From positions 806,001 to 870,000 of the forward strand of contig NZ_AP027728.1 in the NCBI RefSeq assembly GCF_030296555.1: a DNA stretch of 64,000 nt. Reading direction: 5' to 3'. This DNA is from Microbacterium suwonense (GTDB lineage Bacteria; Actinomycetota; Actinomycetes; Actinomycetales; Microbacteriaceae). Shown here piece by piece: positions 28,983 through 38,192 of this stretch (within the stretch, counting starts at the first letter, position 1; the number at the start of each line of letters is the position of its first letter). A model generated the notes under the pieces. It worked only from the letters and a program-made list of their open reading frames with translations. It had not been told where the DNA came from and searched no databases. Position numbers and translations under genes: made by a program.

Positions 28983-29438
28983 GTGCCCGAAACTCGTCGC
29001 CTGCTGCTCGTGAACGGTCCCAACCTCAACCTGCTCGGCACCCGCGAGCCGGAGGTGTACGGCACCGCGACGCTTGCCGATATCGAGCAGCTGGTCGCGG
29101 AGGTCGCCGACGGTCTCGGCTACGAGGTCCGCGCTATGCAGAGCAATCACGAGGGCGAGCTGATCGACGCGATCCACGCCGTCCGTGAGGACTGCGCGGG
29201 AATCGTCATCAACCCAGGCGGACTGACACACACCTCGGTGGCGCTGCGCGACGCTCTCACCGGCGTCAGCCTGCCGTTCGCCGAGGTGCACATCTCCGAC
29301 GTCTACGCCCGCGAGTCGTTCCGGCACTTCTCCTACCTGGAGGACGTCGCCGCGGTACGGGTCGTGGGCAAGGGCATCAACGGCTACGCCGAGGCAGTGC
29401 GTGAGCTCGTGGTGCTGATCGGCGACTCGGTCCGCTGA
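28983..29438 (+). CDS. aroQ: type II 3-dehydroquinate dehydratase
   Basis: AroQ dehydrates 3-dehydroquinate to 3-dehydroshikimate, completing the shikimate set of this window. Signatures: [21 protein letters not shown] (catalytic Tyr), [26 protein letters not shown] (substrate loop and general acid His region) and [14 protein letters not shown]. About 151 residues from GTG 28983; GTG 28974 would add three residues (MRI). Separated from aroB by the MFS/TetR pair, and followed by efp and nusB, as in related genomes. Confidence 0.94.
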   Translation: MPETRRLLLVNGPNLNLLGTREPEVYGTATLADIEQLVAEVADGLGYEVRAMQSNHEGELIDAIHAVREDCAGIVINPGGLTHTSVALRDALTGVSLPFAEVHISDVYARESFRHFSYLEDVAAVRVVGKGINGYAEAVRELVVLIGDSVR

Positions 29439-29563
29439 GGCCTGATTCACGTTTGACCGCGGGCCGATCTTCGGCATCCGTTAGAATCGATTCTCGGCCA
29501 CTTTTCTCTGCGCGCATCCGCGCCCGGCCCTCGAACCTTCGACACGAACGGACTCGCACCAGC

Positions 29564-30127
29564 ATGGCATCCACCGCAGACATCAGGAACGGCGTCGTCA
29601 TCAAGATCGACGGACAGCTCTGGAGCGTGGTGGAGTTCCAGCACGTCAAGCCCGGCAAGGGCGGCGCGTTCGTCCGCACCAAGCTGAAGAACGTCGTCTC
29701 AGGCAAGACCGTCGACAAGACCTACAACGCCGGCACGAAGATCGAGATCGAGAACGTCGACCGCCGTGACTTCACCTACCTGTACACCGACGGCGACAGC
29801 TTCGTGTTCATGGACCAGGAGGACTACGACCAGATCAACGTGCCCGCCGCGACCGTGGGCGACGCCGCGCACTTCATGCTGGAGAACCAGCAGGTGCAGA
29901 TCGCCTTGAACAACGGCAACCCGCTGTACATCGAGCTGCCGGCATCCGTCGTCCTCGAAGTCACCTACACCGAGCCCGGTCTGCAGGGAGACCGCTCCTC
30001 GGCCGGCACCAAGCCCGCCACCCTCGAGACCGGCTACGAGATCCAGGTTCCGCTGTTCCTCGAGCAGGGCACGCGCGTCAAGGTCGACACCCGCACGGGT
30101 GACTACCTCGGCCGCGTCAACGACTGA
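29564..30127 (+). CDS. efp: elongation factor P
   Basis: EF-P rescues ribosomes stalled on polyproline. The 187-residue protein starts [20 protein letters not shown] and has the KOW-like domain with the loop KPGKGGAF (the modifiable residue position), then two OB domains ending with the family signature [28 protein letters not shown] 29564 is chosen over an upstream open frame because it gives the family N-terminus. TAGAAT at 29482-29487 is a plausible -10, implying a leader of about 70 bases. Confidence 0.95.
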   Translation: MASTADIRNGVVIKIDGQLWSVVEFQHVKPGKGGAFVRTKLKNVVSGKTVDKTYNAGTKIEIENVDRRDFTYLYTDGDSFVFMDQEDYDQINVPAATVGDAAHFMLENQQVQIALNNGNPLYIELPASVVLEVTYTEPGLQGDRSSAGTKPATLETGYEIQVPLFLEQGTRVKVDTRTGDYLGRVND

Positions 30128-30142
30128 CGCCGGCGACCGACT

Positions 30143-30553
30143 TTGAGCGCACGCACCAAGGCGCGCAAGCGCGCCCTCGACATCCTCTTCTCCGCCGACG
30201 TGCGCGGGGAAGAGGTCTCCGTGTCACTGGCGGCCGCCGCTGCGCGCGCGGCGAACGAGCCGTCACGACAGAGCTCGTGGCTGTACGCCCGCGAGATCGT
30301 GGACGGCATCATCGACCATCGCGACGAGATCGACGAGCAGATCACCACGCACAGCCGTGACTGGAAGCTGGAACGGATGCCTGCCGTCGACCGCGCCCTG
30401 CTGCGCATCGCGGCCTGGGAGATCTTGTACAACGACGAGGTGCCCACCGCCGTCGCCATCGACGAGGCCGTGGAACTGGCCAAAGAGCTCTCCACAGAGG
30501 ACTCCGGCGCCTTCGTGCACGGTGTGCTCGCGCGCATCGATCGCTCACGCTGA
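30143..30553 (+). CDS. nusB: transcription antitermination factor NusB
   Basis: A 136-residue all-helical RNA-binding protein of the rRNA antitermination complex. It begins MSARTKARKRALDILFSADVRG with the arginine-rich boxA-binding helix and contains [40 protein letters not shown]. The start is TTG 30143, just after efp. Normal length; efp-nusB is a common pair. Confidence 0.94.
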   Translation: MSARTKARKRALDILFSADVRGEEVSVSLAAAAARAANEPSRQSSWLYAREIVDGIIDHRDEIDEQITTHSRDWKLERMPAVDRALLRIAAWEILYNDEVPTAVAIDEAVELAKELSTEDSGAFVHGVLARIDRSR

Positions 30554-30614
30554 ACTCGGTGGGGCGTTCCGCTGACGTCACCGGCGTGTCGGAGGTCCGA
30601 GAGAGCATGCACAG

Positions 30615-33600
30615 ATGAGCATCCCCCGGGTCACCGCGCAGCAGTTGCGCAGCCTGGCCGGCGACGGCGGATACCGGCGCGGAGTGGACTACGCGCGCCG
30701 GGGCCGCGTGGAGCGCACCGTGTGGGATGCCGGGTCGCAGACGCTGAACGCTGACGTCTACGGCTCCGAGCCCGCGCCCTACCGGTGTGCGGTGCGGTTC
30801 CGCGGCGGCATGATCCTCGCGTCGGCGTGCTCGTGTCCTGTGCGGCTGGCGTGCAAGCATGTGGTCGCCGCGCTGCTGGTGGCGCCCGATGCGGAGGATG
30901 ACGCCGAAGCCGCCGGTCGGCTGCAGCGCGAGAATCAGCGAGCCGCATGGCGCCGGCTCATCGCAGAGCCCACCGTGACTACTCGGCACTCGGTGCCTCT
31001 CGCGCTCGGCGCCGAACTGCGCATCCGTCCGTCGCGTGCACAGGATCGGTGGGGTTCCGCGCCGGCACGAACGGCAGTGCCGCGCGAGCTGGTACGGGAG
31101 CACGGTGAGGTGCAGCTGGCCGTGCGACCGCTCATGCGCAGCGAATCGACGGGCAAGTGGATTCAGGGGGATGCCGGCTGGGACGTGCTCCGGCGTCCCA
31201 GCGGTCGCTTCGACGCCGCACAGGCCCGCTGGTTCACCGACTTCCTCGCCGTCGCGCGAGATTCGCTGCTCTCGGGCACGGCCACCGACTGGATCCCGCT
31301 CGACAGGGTGGAGTCGCCGCTGCTGTGGGAGCATCTGCGCACGCTCGCCGACGTGGGCATCCCGCTGATCGCTGCGCAGAAGCACACGACCGTGCACGTC
31401 GCACGGAGCGCGTCCGCCGGCATCCGCATCGCCCCTACCGATGACGGTGGGCTCGTCGTCGCCGCCGACGTGCGCATCGACGACGAGTCCGTGACGGCCC
31501 GATCCCTCCGGCCCATCGGCAGCACCGGTCTCTACCGCTGGCAGGTCGTCGGCGCGACGATCGAGGTCGCACTGGCGCAGGTGCCACTCAGCGGCGCTGT
31601 GCGTGCTGCGATCACGGCATCCGAACCCATCGCCGTGCCGGCAGGGGACCGCGGGCTGTTCCTCGCGGAGGCGTATCCGGTCATCGCCCGGCAGGCTGCG
31701 GTCGAGGCGACCGGGCTGAAGCTGCCCGATCCGATCAGGCCGACACCGGTGCTGCGGGTGAGTTTCGGCGCTTCGGACCGTCTCGAGTATCGCTTCGAGT
31801 GGGAGTATGCCGGGCACGGGGCAGTACCGGTCGTGGATACCGCGCCGATCGTGCTCGACGAGCCGGTCGCGCCCGGGCATCCGGTCCGCGACCCGGATGC
31901 GGAGCGTGAGACGCTGCGCATGCTGGAGCGCATCTGGGCGTCGGCCACCGATCAGCCCTTCCGGGCACGTGCGGTGCACACCGGTGTCGCCACGGCGGAA
32001 TGGGCGACCACGGTGCTGCCCGCTTTCGAGGACAGCGACGTGCGCGTGGTCGTCACGGGGCGGCGCAAGAAGTACCGCGAACTGTCCGGATCGCCGCAGA
32101 TCACGGTGTCCACGGTCGACTCGCCCGATCCGGACTGGTTCGACCTGGGCGTGATCGTGAAGATCGACGGGATCTCCATCCCCTTCACGCCCCTGTTCAC
32201 CGCTCTCAGCATGCGGCGCACCAAGCTGCTGCTCGTGGATGGCAGCTACTTCTCCCTGGCGCACCCGGCGCTGCAGACGCTGCGTGAGCTGATCGACGAG
32301 GCGGCCGACCTGACGGAGTGGGAGACCGCACCGAGGATCAGCAGGCACCAGACCGCGCTGTGGGCAGACTTCGAAGACCTCGCCGATCAGTCCGAGCCGG
32401 CCGTGTCGTGGCGGGCTCTCGCCGAAGGACTGCGTGACGTGCAGCAGGTGCCGGCGACGGAGGTGCCGGGCACATTGACCGCGCAGCTGCGTCCGTATCA
32501 GAAGCAGGGATTCGACTGGCTCGCCTTCCTCTGGGAGCACGGACTGGGCGGCATCCTGGCCGACGACATGGGGCTGGGTAAGACTCTGCAGCTGCTGTCA
32601 CTGATCACACACACTCGAGAGACGGGGGAGAAGCGCCCGTTCCTCGTGGTGGCGCCGACCTCGGTGCTGGCCACCTGGCGCAGCGAAGCGGGTCGCTTCG
32701 CACCTGGGCTGCGGATGCGGATCATCGAAGGGACGGCGGCACGGCGAGGAGAGCGGATTGCGGATGCCGTGGAGCACGCCGACGTGATCGTCACCTCGTA
32801 CACACTGCTTCGGCTCGACGACGAGGAGTACGCGGAGATCGACTGGGCGGGCGTGATCCTCGATGAGGCGCAGTTCGCGAAGAATCCCGCGACGAAGGCC
32901 CACAAGGCCATCGCGGCGCTGCGCGCGCGGGTGAAGATCGCCGTGACCGGCACGCCGCTGGAGAACAGTCTGACCGACCTGTGGGCGCTGTTCTCCCTCA
33001 CCGCGCCCGGACTGTTCCCCTCCGCCCGGAAGTTCCGGGAGGACTACGTGCAGCCGATCGAGAAGGGCAAAGTGCCCGAGAACGAGGAGGGCGGCGAGTA
33101 TCGACAGCTGCGGCTGGAGAGGCTGCGACGCCGCATCCGTCCGCTCATGCTGCGCCGCACGAAGGAGCTCGTCGCCGCCGACCTGCCCGAGAAGCAGGTG
33201 CAGGAGGTGTTCGTGGAGCTCTCGCCCGCGCACCGCGCCCGCTACGACGCGGTGCTGCAGCGGGAGCGGCAGAAGCTGCTGGGGCTGCTCGCCGATCTGG
33301 ACCGCAACCGCTTCATCGTGTTCCGCTCGCTCACCATGCTGCGGATGCTGGCGATCGCCCCCGGGCTGATCGACGCCACCGACGCGGCGATCGGCTCCAG
33401 CAAGCTGGACGTGCTGCTGGACTACGTGCAGGAGCTGCGGGCAGAAGGGCACCGCGCCCTGGTGTTCAGCCAGTTCACCAGCTTCCTCGATCTCGCCGCC
33501 GAGCGGCTCTCCGCCGCCGGCGTGGAGCATGTGCACCTGGACGGCTCCACGCGGCGGCGCAGCGAGGTGATCGACGGCTTCCGCGACGGCGAGCAGCCGG

Positions 33601-33902
33601 TGTTCCTGATCAGCCTCAAAGCAGGCGGCTTCGGTCTGACACTCACCGAGGCGGACTACGTCTTCCTGCTCGACCCGTGGTGGAACCCCGCTGCGGAATC
33701 GCAGGCCATCGATCGCACACACCGCATCGGCCAGACCCGCCGGGTGTTCGTGTACCGGCTGATCGCCGCCGGGACGATCGAGGAGAAGGTGCTCGCCCTT
33801 CAGCAGCGCAAAGCACGGCTGTTCACGGCTGTGATGGACGATGAGGCGCTGTTCTCGCAGGCGCTGACCGCGGACGACATCCGGGGACTGCTCGATTCGT
33901 GA
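30615..33902 (+). CDS. SWIM-domain SNF2-family helicase
   Basis: A 1095-residue DNA-dependent ATPase of the Swi2/Snf2 superfamily. An N-terminal SWIM zinc finger has C-x-C-x5-C-x-H ligands at Cys72, Cys74, Cys80 and His82. A long middle region is followed by motif I DDMGLGKT (about 650), the Walker B box LDEAQF (Asp750), TGTPLENSLTDLWALF, and the C-terminal helicase domain (VFSQFTSFLDL; LISLKAGGFGLTLTEAD; DRTHRIGQTRRVFVYRL). Such proteins remodel nucleoprotein; the bacterial role is not established. Start ATG 30615. Not part of the usual nusB-pyrR neighbourhood, so accessory. Intact frame. Confidence 0.93.
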   Translation: MSIPRVTAQQLRSLAGDGGYRRGVDYARRGRVERTVWDAGSQTLNADVYGSEPAPYRCAVRFRGGMILASACSCPVRLACKHVVAALLVAPDAEDDAEAAGRLQRENQRAAWRRLIAEPTVTTRHSVPLALGAELRIRPSRAQDRWGSAPARTAVPRELVREHGEVQLAVRPLMRSESTGKWIQGDAGWDVLRRPSGRFDAAQARWFTDFLAVARDSLLSGTATDWIPLDRVESPLLWEHLRTLADVGIPLIAAQKHTTVHVARSASAGIRIAPTDDGGLVVAADVRIDDESVTARSLRPIGSTGLYRWQVVGATIEVALAQVPLSGAVRAAITASEPIAVPAGDRGLFLAEAYPVIARQAAVEATGLKLPDPIRPTPVLRVSFGASDRLEYRFEWEYAGHGAVPVVDTAPIVLDEPVAPGHPVRDPDAERETLRMLERIWASATDQPFRARAVHTGVATAEWATTVLPAFEDSDVRVVVTGRRKKYRELSGSPQITVSTVDSPDPDWFDLGVIVKIDGISIPFTPLFTALSMRRTKLLLVDGSYFSLAHPALQTLRELIDEAADLTEWETAPRISRHQTALWADFEDLADQSEPAVSWRALAEGLRDVQQVPATEVPGTLTAQLRPYQKQGFDWLAFLWEHGLGGILADDMGLGKTLQLLSLITHTRETGEKRPFLVVAPTSVLATWRSEAGRFAPGLRMRIIEGTAARRGERIADAVEHADVIVTSYTLLRLDDEEYAEIDWAGVILDEAQFAKNPATKAHKAIAALRARVKIAVTGTPLENSLTDLWALFSLTAPGLFPSARKFREDYVQPIEKGKVPENEEGGEYRQLRLERLRRRIRPLMLRRTKELVAADLPEKQVQEVFVELSPAHRARYDAVLQRERQKLLGLLADLDRNRFIVFRSLTMLRMLAIAPGLIDATDAAIGSSKLDVLLDYVQELRAEGHRALVFSQFTSFLDLAAERLSAAGVEHVHLDGSTRRRSEVIDGFRDGEQPVFLISLKAGGFGLTLTEADYVFLLDPWWNPAAESQAIDRTHRIGQTRRVFVYRLIAAGTIEEKVLALQQRKARLFTAVMDDEALFSQALTADDIRGLLDS

Positions 33903-33995
33903 GGGGTCGCGGCGCCGAGGTTTGCCCGGCGGTGCACCGGCCGCGCACAACCGGTGCTCGGTAGAATCGAGACCGCCCACAGCACGAGGAGAGAT

Positions 33996-35570
33996 ATGCG
34001 GATCACGGGACTCGGCCATGCCGGGATGTTCATCGAGACGGTCGGCGGGAACATCATCTGCGACCCCGTTCTCGGACCCTCCTTCTTCGGCTCGTGGTTC
34101 CCGTTCCCCGACAATCGCGGGCTCGACTGGGAGCGCTTCGGGCGTGAGGCCGACTTCCTGTACATCTCGCACCGCCACCGCGATCACTTCGATCCGCGGC
34201 TGCTGCAGAAGTACATCTCGAAGGACATCGAGGTGCTGCTGCCGGAGTACCCGATCGACGACCTCGAACGCGACATCCGTGCCCTGGGCTATGAGAACAT
34301 CACCTACGCTCCCGCCGGCGAGATCATCCAGCGCGGCGACCTGAAGATCATGATCACGCCGCTGCGCGCCCCCAGCGACGGACCCATCGGCGATTCGTCG
34401 CTGAGCGTAGACGACGGCACCGCCTCGATCCTCAACCAGAACGACTCGCACCCGCTGGATCTGGAGGCGCTGCTCTCGTTCGGCAAGCCCGAGGCGTACT
34501 TCACCCAGGTCTCCGGTGCGATCTGGTGGCCGATGGTCTACGACCTGCCGCAGGACGCCAAGCAGAACTTCGCCAAGCTCAAGCGCGAGGCGCAGAACAA
34601 GCGCGCCATGTACTACATCGAGAAGGTCGACGCGCCGCACGTGTTCCCGATGGCCGGTCCGCCGATGTTCCTGCGCGACGAGATCTTCCGCTACAACGGC
34701 ACCGGTCAGGACGACGACTCGATCTTCACCGATCAGAAGGAGTTCCTGGCCCACCTGAAGCAGCACGCGCCGCAGTACGATGGGCAGCTGTTCGTACCCG
34801 GAACGGTCGTGGAACTGCACGGCGGCGAGCTGAGCGTCTCGCAGAGCCTGTACACGGATGCCGAGATCGCGCACATCTTCGACGAGAAGTGGGAGTACCT
34901 CGAAGAGCAGCGTGCCTCGCGTCAGCAGGAGCTGCGCGATGAGGAGGCGCGCCGGGCCGATATCCTCCCGCCGGACGAGATGCTCGCCGCCATCAAGGAG
35001 TGGTGGGAGCCGCTGATCAAGAAGTCCCGCACCATCCGGCTCGGGGTGGGCGGAAACGTGCGGTTCCGGATCGGCGAGCTGGACATGGTCGTCGACTTCC
35101 CCAAGGCCAAGGTGCGCGAGTACGCGGGGGAGGAGTGCATCTACTGGTACACGATCCCCGCCGACCTCGTCTCGACGAACATCAAGGACCATGAGATCGA
35201 CTGGTCGAACTCCATCTTCCTGTCCATGCAGTTCTCGGTGGGGCGCAGCGGAAAGTTCAACGAGTTCCTCACCACTTTCCTGAAGTGCCTCTCGGTGGAT
35301 CGCATCGAGTACGTCGAGAACTGGTACCAGGAGCAGACCGACCAGACCGAGGATGCCGAGATCGGCGACTGGGTGGTGCAGCGCCGCTGCCCGCATCTTC
35401 GCGCGGACCTGACTCGCACCGGCAAGATCGACGAGGACGGCGTGCTCACCTGCAGCATGCACGACTGGAAGTGGGATCTGAAGACCGGCAAGTGCCTGAC
35501 CACCACCGGCCACCCGATCCGCGTCTCGCAGTGCCCGCTCACCGACGAGGCCCTGCGCGTCGGAGCCTGA
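33996..35570 (+). CDS. metallo-beta-lactamase-fold protein with C-terminal Rieske domain
   Basis: A 524-residue, two-domain protein. The N-terminal metallo-beta-lactamase fold (UlaG-like) has the metal motif H-R-H-R-D-H at 59-64 and GxGHAG at 5-10. The C-terminal Rieske [2Fe-2S] domain has Cys465-Pro-His467 and, 18 residues on, Cys486-Ser-Met-His489. The domain pair recalls animal CMP-N-acetylneuraminate hydroxylase but in reversed order. The substrate is unknown; a redox-coupled hydrolase or hydroxylase is possible. ATG 33996 follows GAGGAGAG, and TAGAAT (33962-33967) is a plausible -10, so it has its own promoter. No signal peptide. Confidence 0.88.
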   Translation: MRITGLGHAGMFIETVGGNIICDPVLGPSFFGSWFPFPDNRGLDWERFGREADFLYISHRHRDHFDPRLLQKYISKDIEVLLPEYPIDDLERDIRALGYENITYAPAGEIIQRGDLKIMITPLRAPSDGPIGDSSLSVDDGTASILNQNDSHPLDLEALLSFGKPEAYFTQVSGAIWWPMVYDLPQDAKQNFAKLKREAQNKRAMYYIEKVDAPHVFPMAGPPMFLRDEIFRYNGTGQDDDSIFTDQKEFLAHLKQHAPQYDGQLFVPGTVVELHGGELSVSQSLYTDAEIAHIFDEKWEYLEEQRASRQQELRDEEARRADILPPDEMLAAIKEWWEPLIKKSRTIRLGVGGNVRFRIGELDMVVDFPKAKVREYAGEECIYWYTIPADLVSTNIKDHEIDWSNSIFLSMQFSVGRSGKFNEFLTTFLKCLSVDRIEYVENWYQEQTDQTEDAEIGDWVVQRRCPHLRADLTRTGKIDEDGVLTCSMHDWKWDLKTGKCLTTTGHPIRVSQCPLTDEALRVGA

Positions 35571-35571
35571 G

Positions 35572-36482
35572 CTACCGACTGAGCAGCAGGCGCTTCAGAC
35601 TATCCGGACGCAGGTCGATCGTACGCAGTTCGTCCGGCGTGACGAGCTCGACCTCATATGCGCCGCGTGATGGGGCGCTGAACTCGAGGCCGTCAGCGAG
35701 CGCGGGATCGATCGACGTCAGCGTCGCGGCATAGAAGATCTCGGAGCGGATGCTATCGAGCTGGCGCTCGAGGACGAGCTCGCCGAGTTCTGCCTCGGCA
35801 CCCAGTTCCTCGCGCAGCTCACGGCGCAGAGCATCCTCCGGCGATCTGTCGGCCAGCATCACGCTGCCACCGGGCGTCGTCCAGTACGGCTCTTGACCGG
35901 GGCGCGTGCGCTTGATCAGCACGAATCGTCCTTCGGCATCCGTCAGCACGGCACGTACACGCAGCAGCGGAAGGCCGAGCTCCAGCACATCGGGAAAGCG
36001 CAGCGATTCCCAGAAGGCCACAGCATCGACTCCGCGCTCGACGAGTCCCTGGGTGGCGAGCCACGCTGTCAGCACCATCCCGTGCGTGCCGACGATCAAG
36101 TGCTCCGCCTCATACACCAGCAGCCCGTCGTGGAAGCGACGTGCCGCGGCATCCGGCGTCTCCCAACACGCATGCCGGGCGTCGAGACGACCCGCGACCC
36201 ACGCCCGCCGCGCGTCGCGAAAGCCCTCGTGCACCTGTTCATCGCGATCGACCTCGCGGAAGGAGGAGTCGTAGCCACATCCGTTTCCGCGAGACCCAGC
36301 GCAAGCGACACCGTCTGTGCTGCTTTACTCTCGGTACTGGACACCGCGGACGCTCTGAAGCCATCGAGCTCGAGCGCTTCGGCCGCCGCGATGCCCTCGC
36401 TGCTGAGCATCCACTCGCCGGGCGGTCGTGACGCATCGACCTCGGGCAAGGCATGTCGGACGAACGTGATGCTGCGAAGCAT
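35572..36482 (-). CDS. histidine phosphatase-NUDIX hydrolase fusion, one frameshift
   Basis: The N-terminal half is a phosphoglycerate-mutase-type histidine phosphatase (ITFVRHALPE, with phospho-acceptor His in RHA; second His in VGTHGM). The C-terminal half is a NUDIX domain with a slightly irregular box (GGSVMLADRSPEDALRREL then REELG: one extra residue and Asp for the first Glu). The frame breaks near 36256-36265, within TTP-FREVDRDEQVHEGF; one base repairs it to about 303 residues. The start at 36482 precedes LRSITFVRH; the upstream frame runs to 36575. Mycobacterial MutT1 joins the same domains in the opposite order, so a nucleotide clean-up role is a guess. Confidence 0.8.
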
Positions 36483-36638
36483 CCCGCCAGAGTATGGCTC
36501 GGTGTCGAAATCCGGAAGGTGCGCGATGGACACGGCGTGTCGCCTGCTCGACACGCCGAATACTGCTCCCGGCATCAGTGATCAGACACAGATCAGAGAC
36601 AGAGAAGCCATGCTTCGACGTCGTCACGCCGGACTGGG

Positions 36639-36699
36639 TAGACTGGATGCATCACCCACCTTTAAAACCGTCCTGTGAGGCGGAGAAGGGACGTGGCCA
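36639..36699 (+). promoter_or_regulatory. pyr operon leader with PyrR-binding hairpin
   Basis: TAGACT at 36639-36644 is the probable -10. Downstream, 36667-36694 contains the PyrR RNA-binding consensus: CGTCC (36669-36673) pairs with GGACG (36689-36693) around a loop with GTGAGGC and AAGG, as in the known PyrR sites. The hairpin lies a few bases before the TTG start of pyrR and covers the region where a ribosome-binding site (GAGAAGGG) sits. Translational repression by PyrR with UMP, as known in mycobacteria, is therefore inferred. No separate attenuator terminator is seen. Confidence 0.8.
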
Positions 36700-37230
36700 T
36701 TGTCTGCACGCACAGTGCTGCAAGAAGCCGATATCGCGCGTGCTCTGACGCGCATCGCCCATGAGATCCTCGAATCCAACCGCGGCGCCGAAGGCCTCGT
36801 CCTTCTCGGCATCCCGACGCGGGGCGTGACGCTGGCGGACCGGCTCGGTCCGATCATCGCCGGCATCGCCGAGACCGAGGTCCCCGTCGGTTCGCTCGAC
36901 ATCACGCTGTTCCGCGATGACCTGTCGCAGCATCCGACCCGCTCGCCCAAGCGCACCGACATCCCTGACGGCGGGATCGACGGGAAGACGGTCGTCCTTG
37001 TCGACGACGTGCTCTTCTCCGGCCGCAGCATCCGTGCCGCCCTCGACGCACTGCAATCCATCGGCCGCCCGGCTGCGGTGCGTCTGGCGATCCTGGTCGA
37101 CCGCGGCCACCGCGAGCTCCCGATCCGCCCGGACTTCGTCGGGAAGAACATCCCGTCATCACGCACTGAGCGCGTGAACGTGCGGCTGAAGGAACTCGAC
37201 GGAGCGGACGAGGTGACGATCGAATCATGA
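36700..37230 (+). CDS. pyrR: bifunctional regulator/uracil phosphoribosyltransferase PyrR
   Basis: PyrR senses UMP and binds pyr mRNA; it also has weak uracil phosphoribosyltransferase activity. The 176-residue protein begins [23 protein letters not shown] from TTG 36700 and carries the PRPP-binding motif [20 protein letters not shown] plus the RNA-binding arginine region ([12 protein letters not shown]). Normal length. It leads the pyrimidine operon and overlaps pyrB by 4 bases. Confidence 0.94.
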   Translation: MSARTVLQEADIARALTRIAHEILESNRGAEGLVLLGIPTRGVTLADRLGPIIAGIAETEVPVGSLDITLFRDDLSQHPTRSPKRTDIPDGGIDGKTVVLVDDVLFSGRSIRAALDALQSIGRPAAVRLAILVDRGHRELPIRPDFVGKNIPSSRTERVNVRLKELDGADEVTIES

Positions 37231-38192
37231 GGCACCTGCTCGACACCCGCACTCTCGACCGCGACACCGCGCTGCAGATCCTCGACGTCGCCGAGGACAT
37301 GTCCGACACCCAGTCCCGCCAGGTCAAGAAGCTGCCGACCCTGCTGGGCAAGACCGTCGTGAACCTCTTCTTCGAGGACTCCACCCGCACCCGGATCTCC
37401 TTCGAGGCGGCAGCGAAGCGGCTCTCCGCCGATGTGATCAACTTCGCAGCGAAGGGCTCCAGCGTCTCCAAGGGCGAGAGCCTGAAGGACACCGCGCAGA
37501 CGCTGCAGGCGATGGGGGCGGATGCCGTGGTCGTCCGCCACTCGGCATCCGGTGCGCCCCGCACCCTCGCAACCAGCGGCTGGATCTCCGCCGGTGTGGT
37601 CAACGCCGGCGACGGCACCCATGAGCATCCCACCCAGGCACTGCTGGACGCGTTCACGATCCGCAAACGCCGCTACGGCGCGGACAGCCGCGGACGCGAT
37701 CTCTCCGGTCTGCGCGTGGTCATCGTCGGCGACGTGCTGCACTCGCGGGTCGCCCGCTCCGGCGTCTGGCTGCTGACGACGCTGGGTGCGGAAGTGACGC
37801 TCGTGACTCCTCCCACGCTCGTGCCGCAGAACGTGTCGGCGTGGCCGGTGCGCGTGCTCTACGACCTGGATGCGGCGCTCTCCGAGGCTCCCGATGCCGT
37901 CATGATGCTGCGCATCCAGGTCGAGCGGATGCACGCCGCATATTTCCCCACTGAGCGGGAGTATTCCCGGCTGTGGGGCCTTGACGCATTGCGGGCGGCG
38001 ACGCTGCCGGCGAGTAGCATTGTGATGCATCCCGGTCCGATGAACCGGGGGCTGGAGATATCCTCCGAGGCTGCGGATTCCGCGCGATCGACCGTGCTGG
38101 AGCAGGTCACCAACGGAGTGTCGGTGCGTATGGCTGTGCTCTACCTGCTTCTTGCGGGAGAGCGGAACGATGATCGAGAGGAAGTGAGATGA
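37227..38192 (+). CDS. pyrB: aspartate carbamoyltransferase catalytic subunit
   Basis: The 321-residue enzyme joins carbamoyl phosphate and aspartate. Signatures: [19 protein letters not shown] (carbamoyl phosphate loop), [29 protein letters not shown], and [11 protein letters not shown] near the C-terminus. Stop and pyrC start overlap (ATGA). No regulatory PyrI subunit is present, as usual in actinobacteria. Confidence 0.96.
   Translation: MRHLLDTRTLDRDTALQILDVAEDMSDTQSRQVKKLPTLLGKTVVNLFFEDSTRTRISFEAAAKRLSADVINFAAKGSSVSKGESLKDTAQTLQAMGADAVVVRHSASGAPRTLATSGWISAGVVNAGDGTHEHPTQALLDAFTIRKRRYGADSRGRDLSGLRVVIVGDVLHSRVARSGVWLLTTLGAEVTLVTPPTLVPQNVSAWPVRVLYDLDAALSEAPDAVMMLRIQVERMHAAYFPTEREYSRLWGLDALRAATLPASSIVMHPGPMNRGLEISSEAADSARSTVLEQVTNGVSVRMAVLYLLLAGERNDDREEVR

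Noticed and set aside
32598..35513. Long antisense open frames (for example 32598-35513 and 41255-44101 on the minus strand, over 900 codons each)
   Set aside because: They lie opposite intact SNF2, Rieske and carB genes, have His/Arg/Asp-rich composition without domains, and are expected shadows of G/C-rich third positions.
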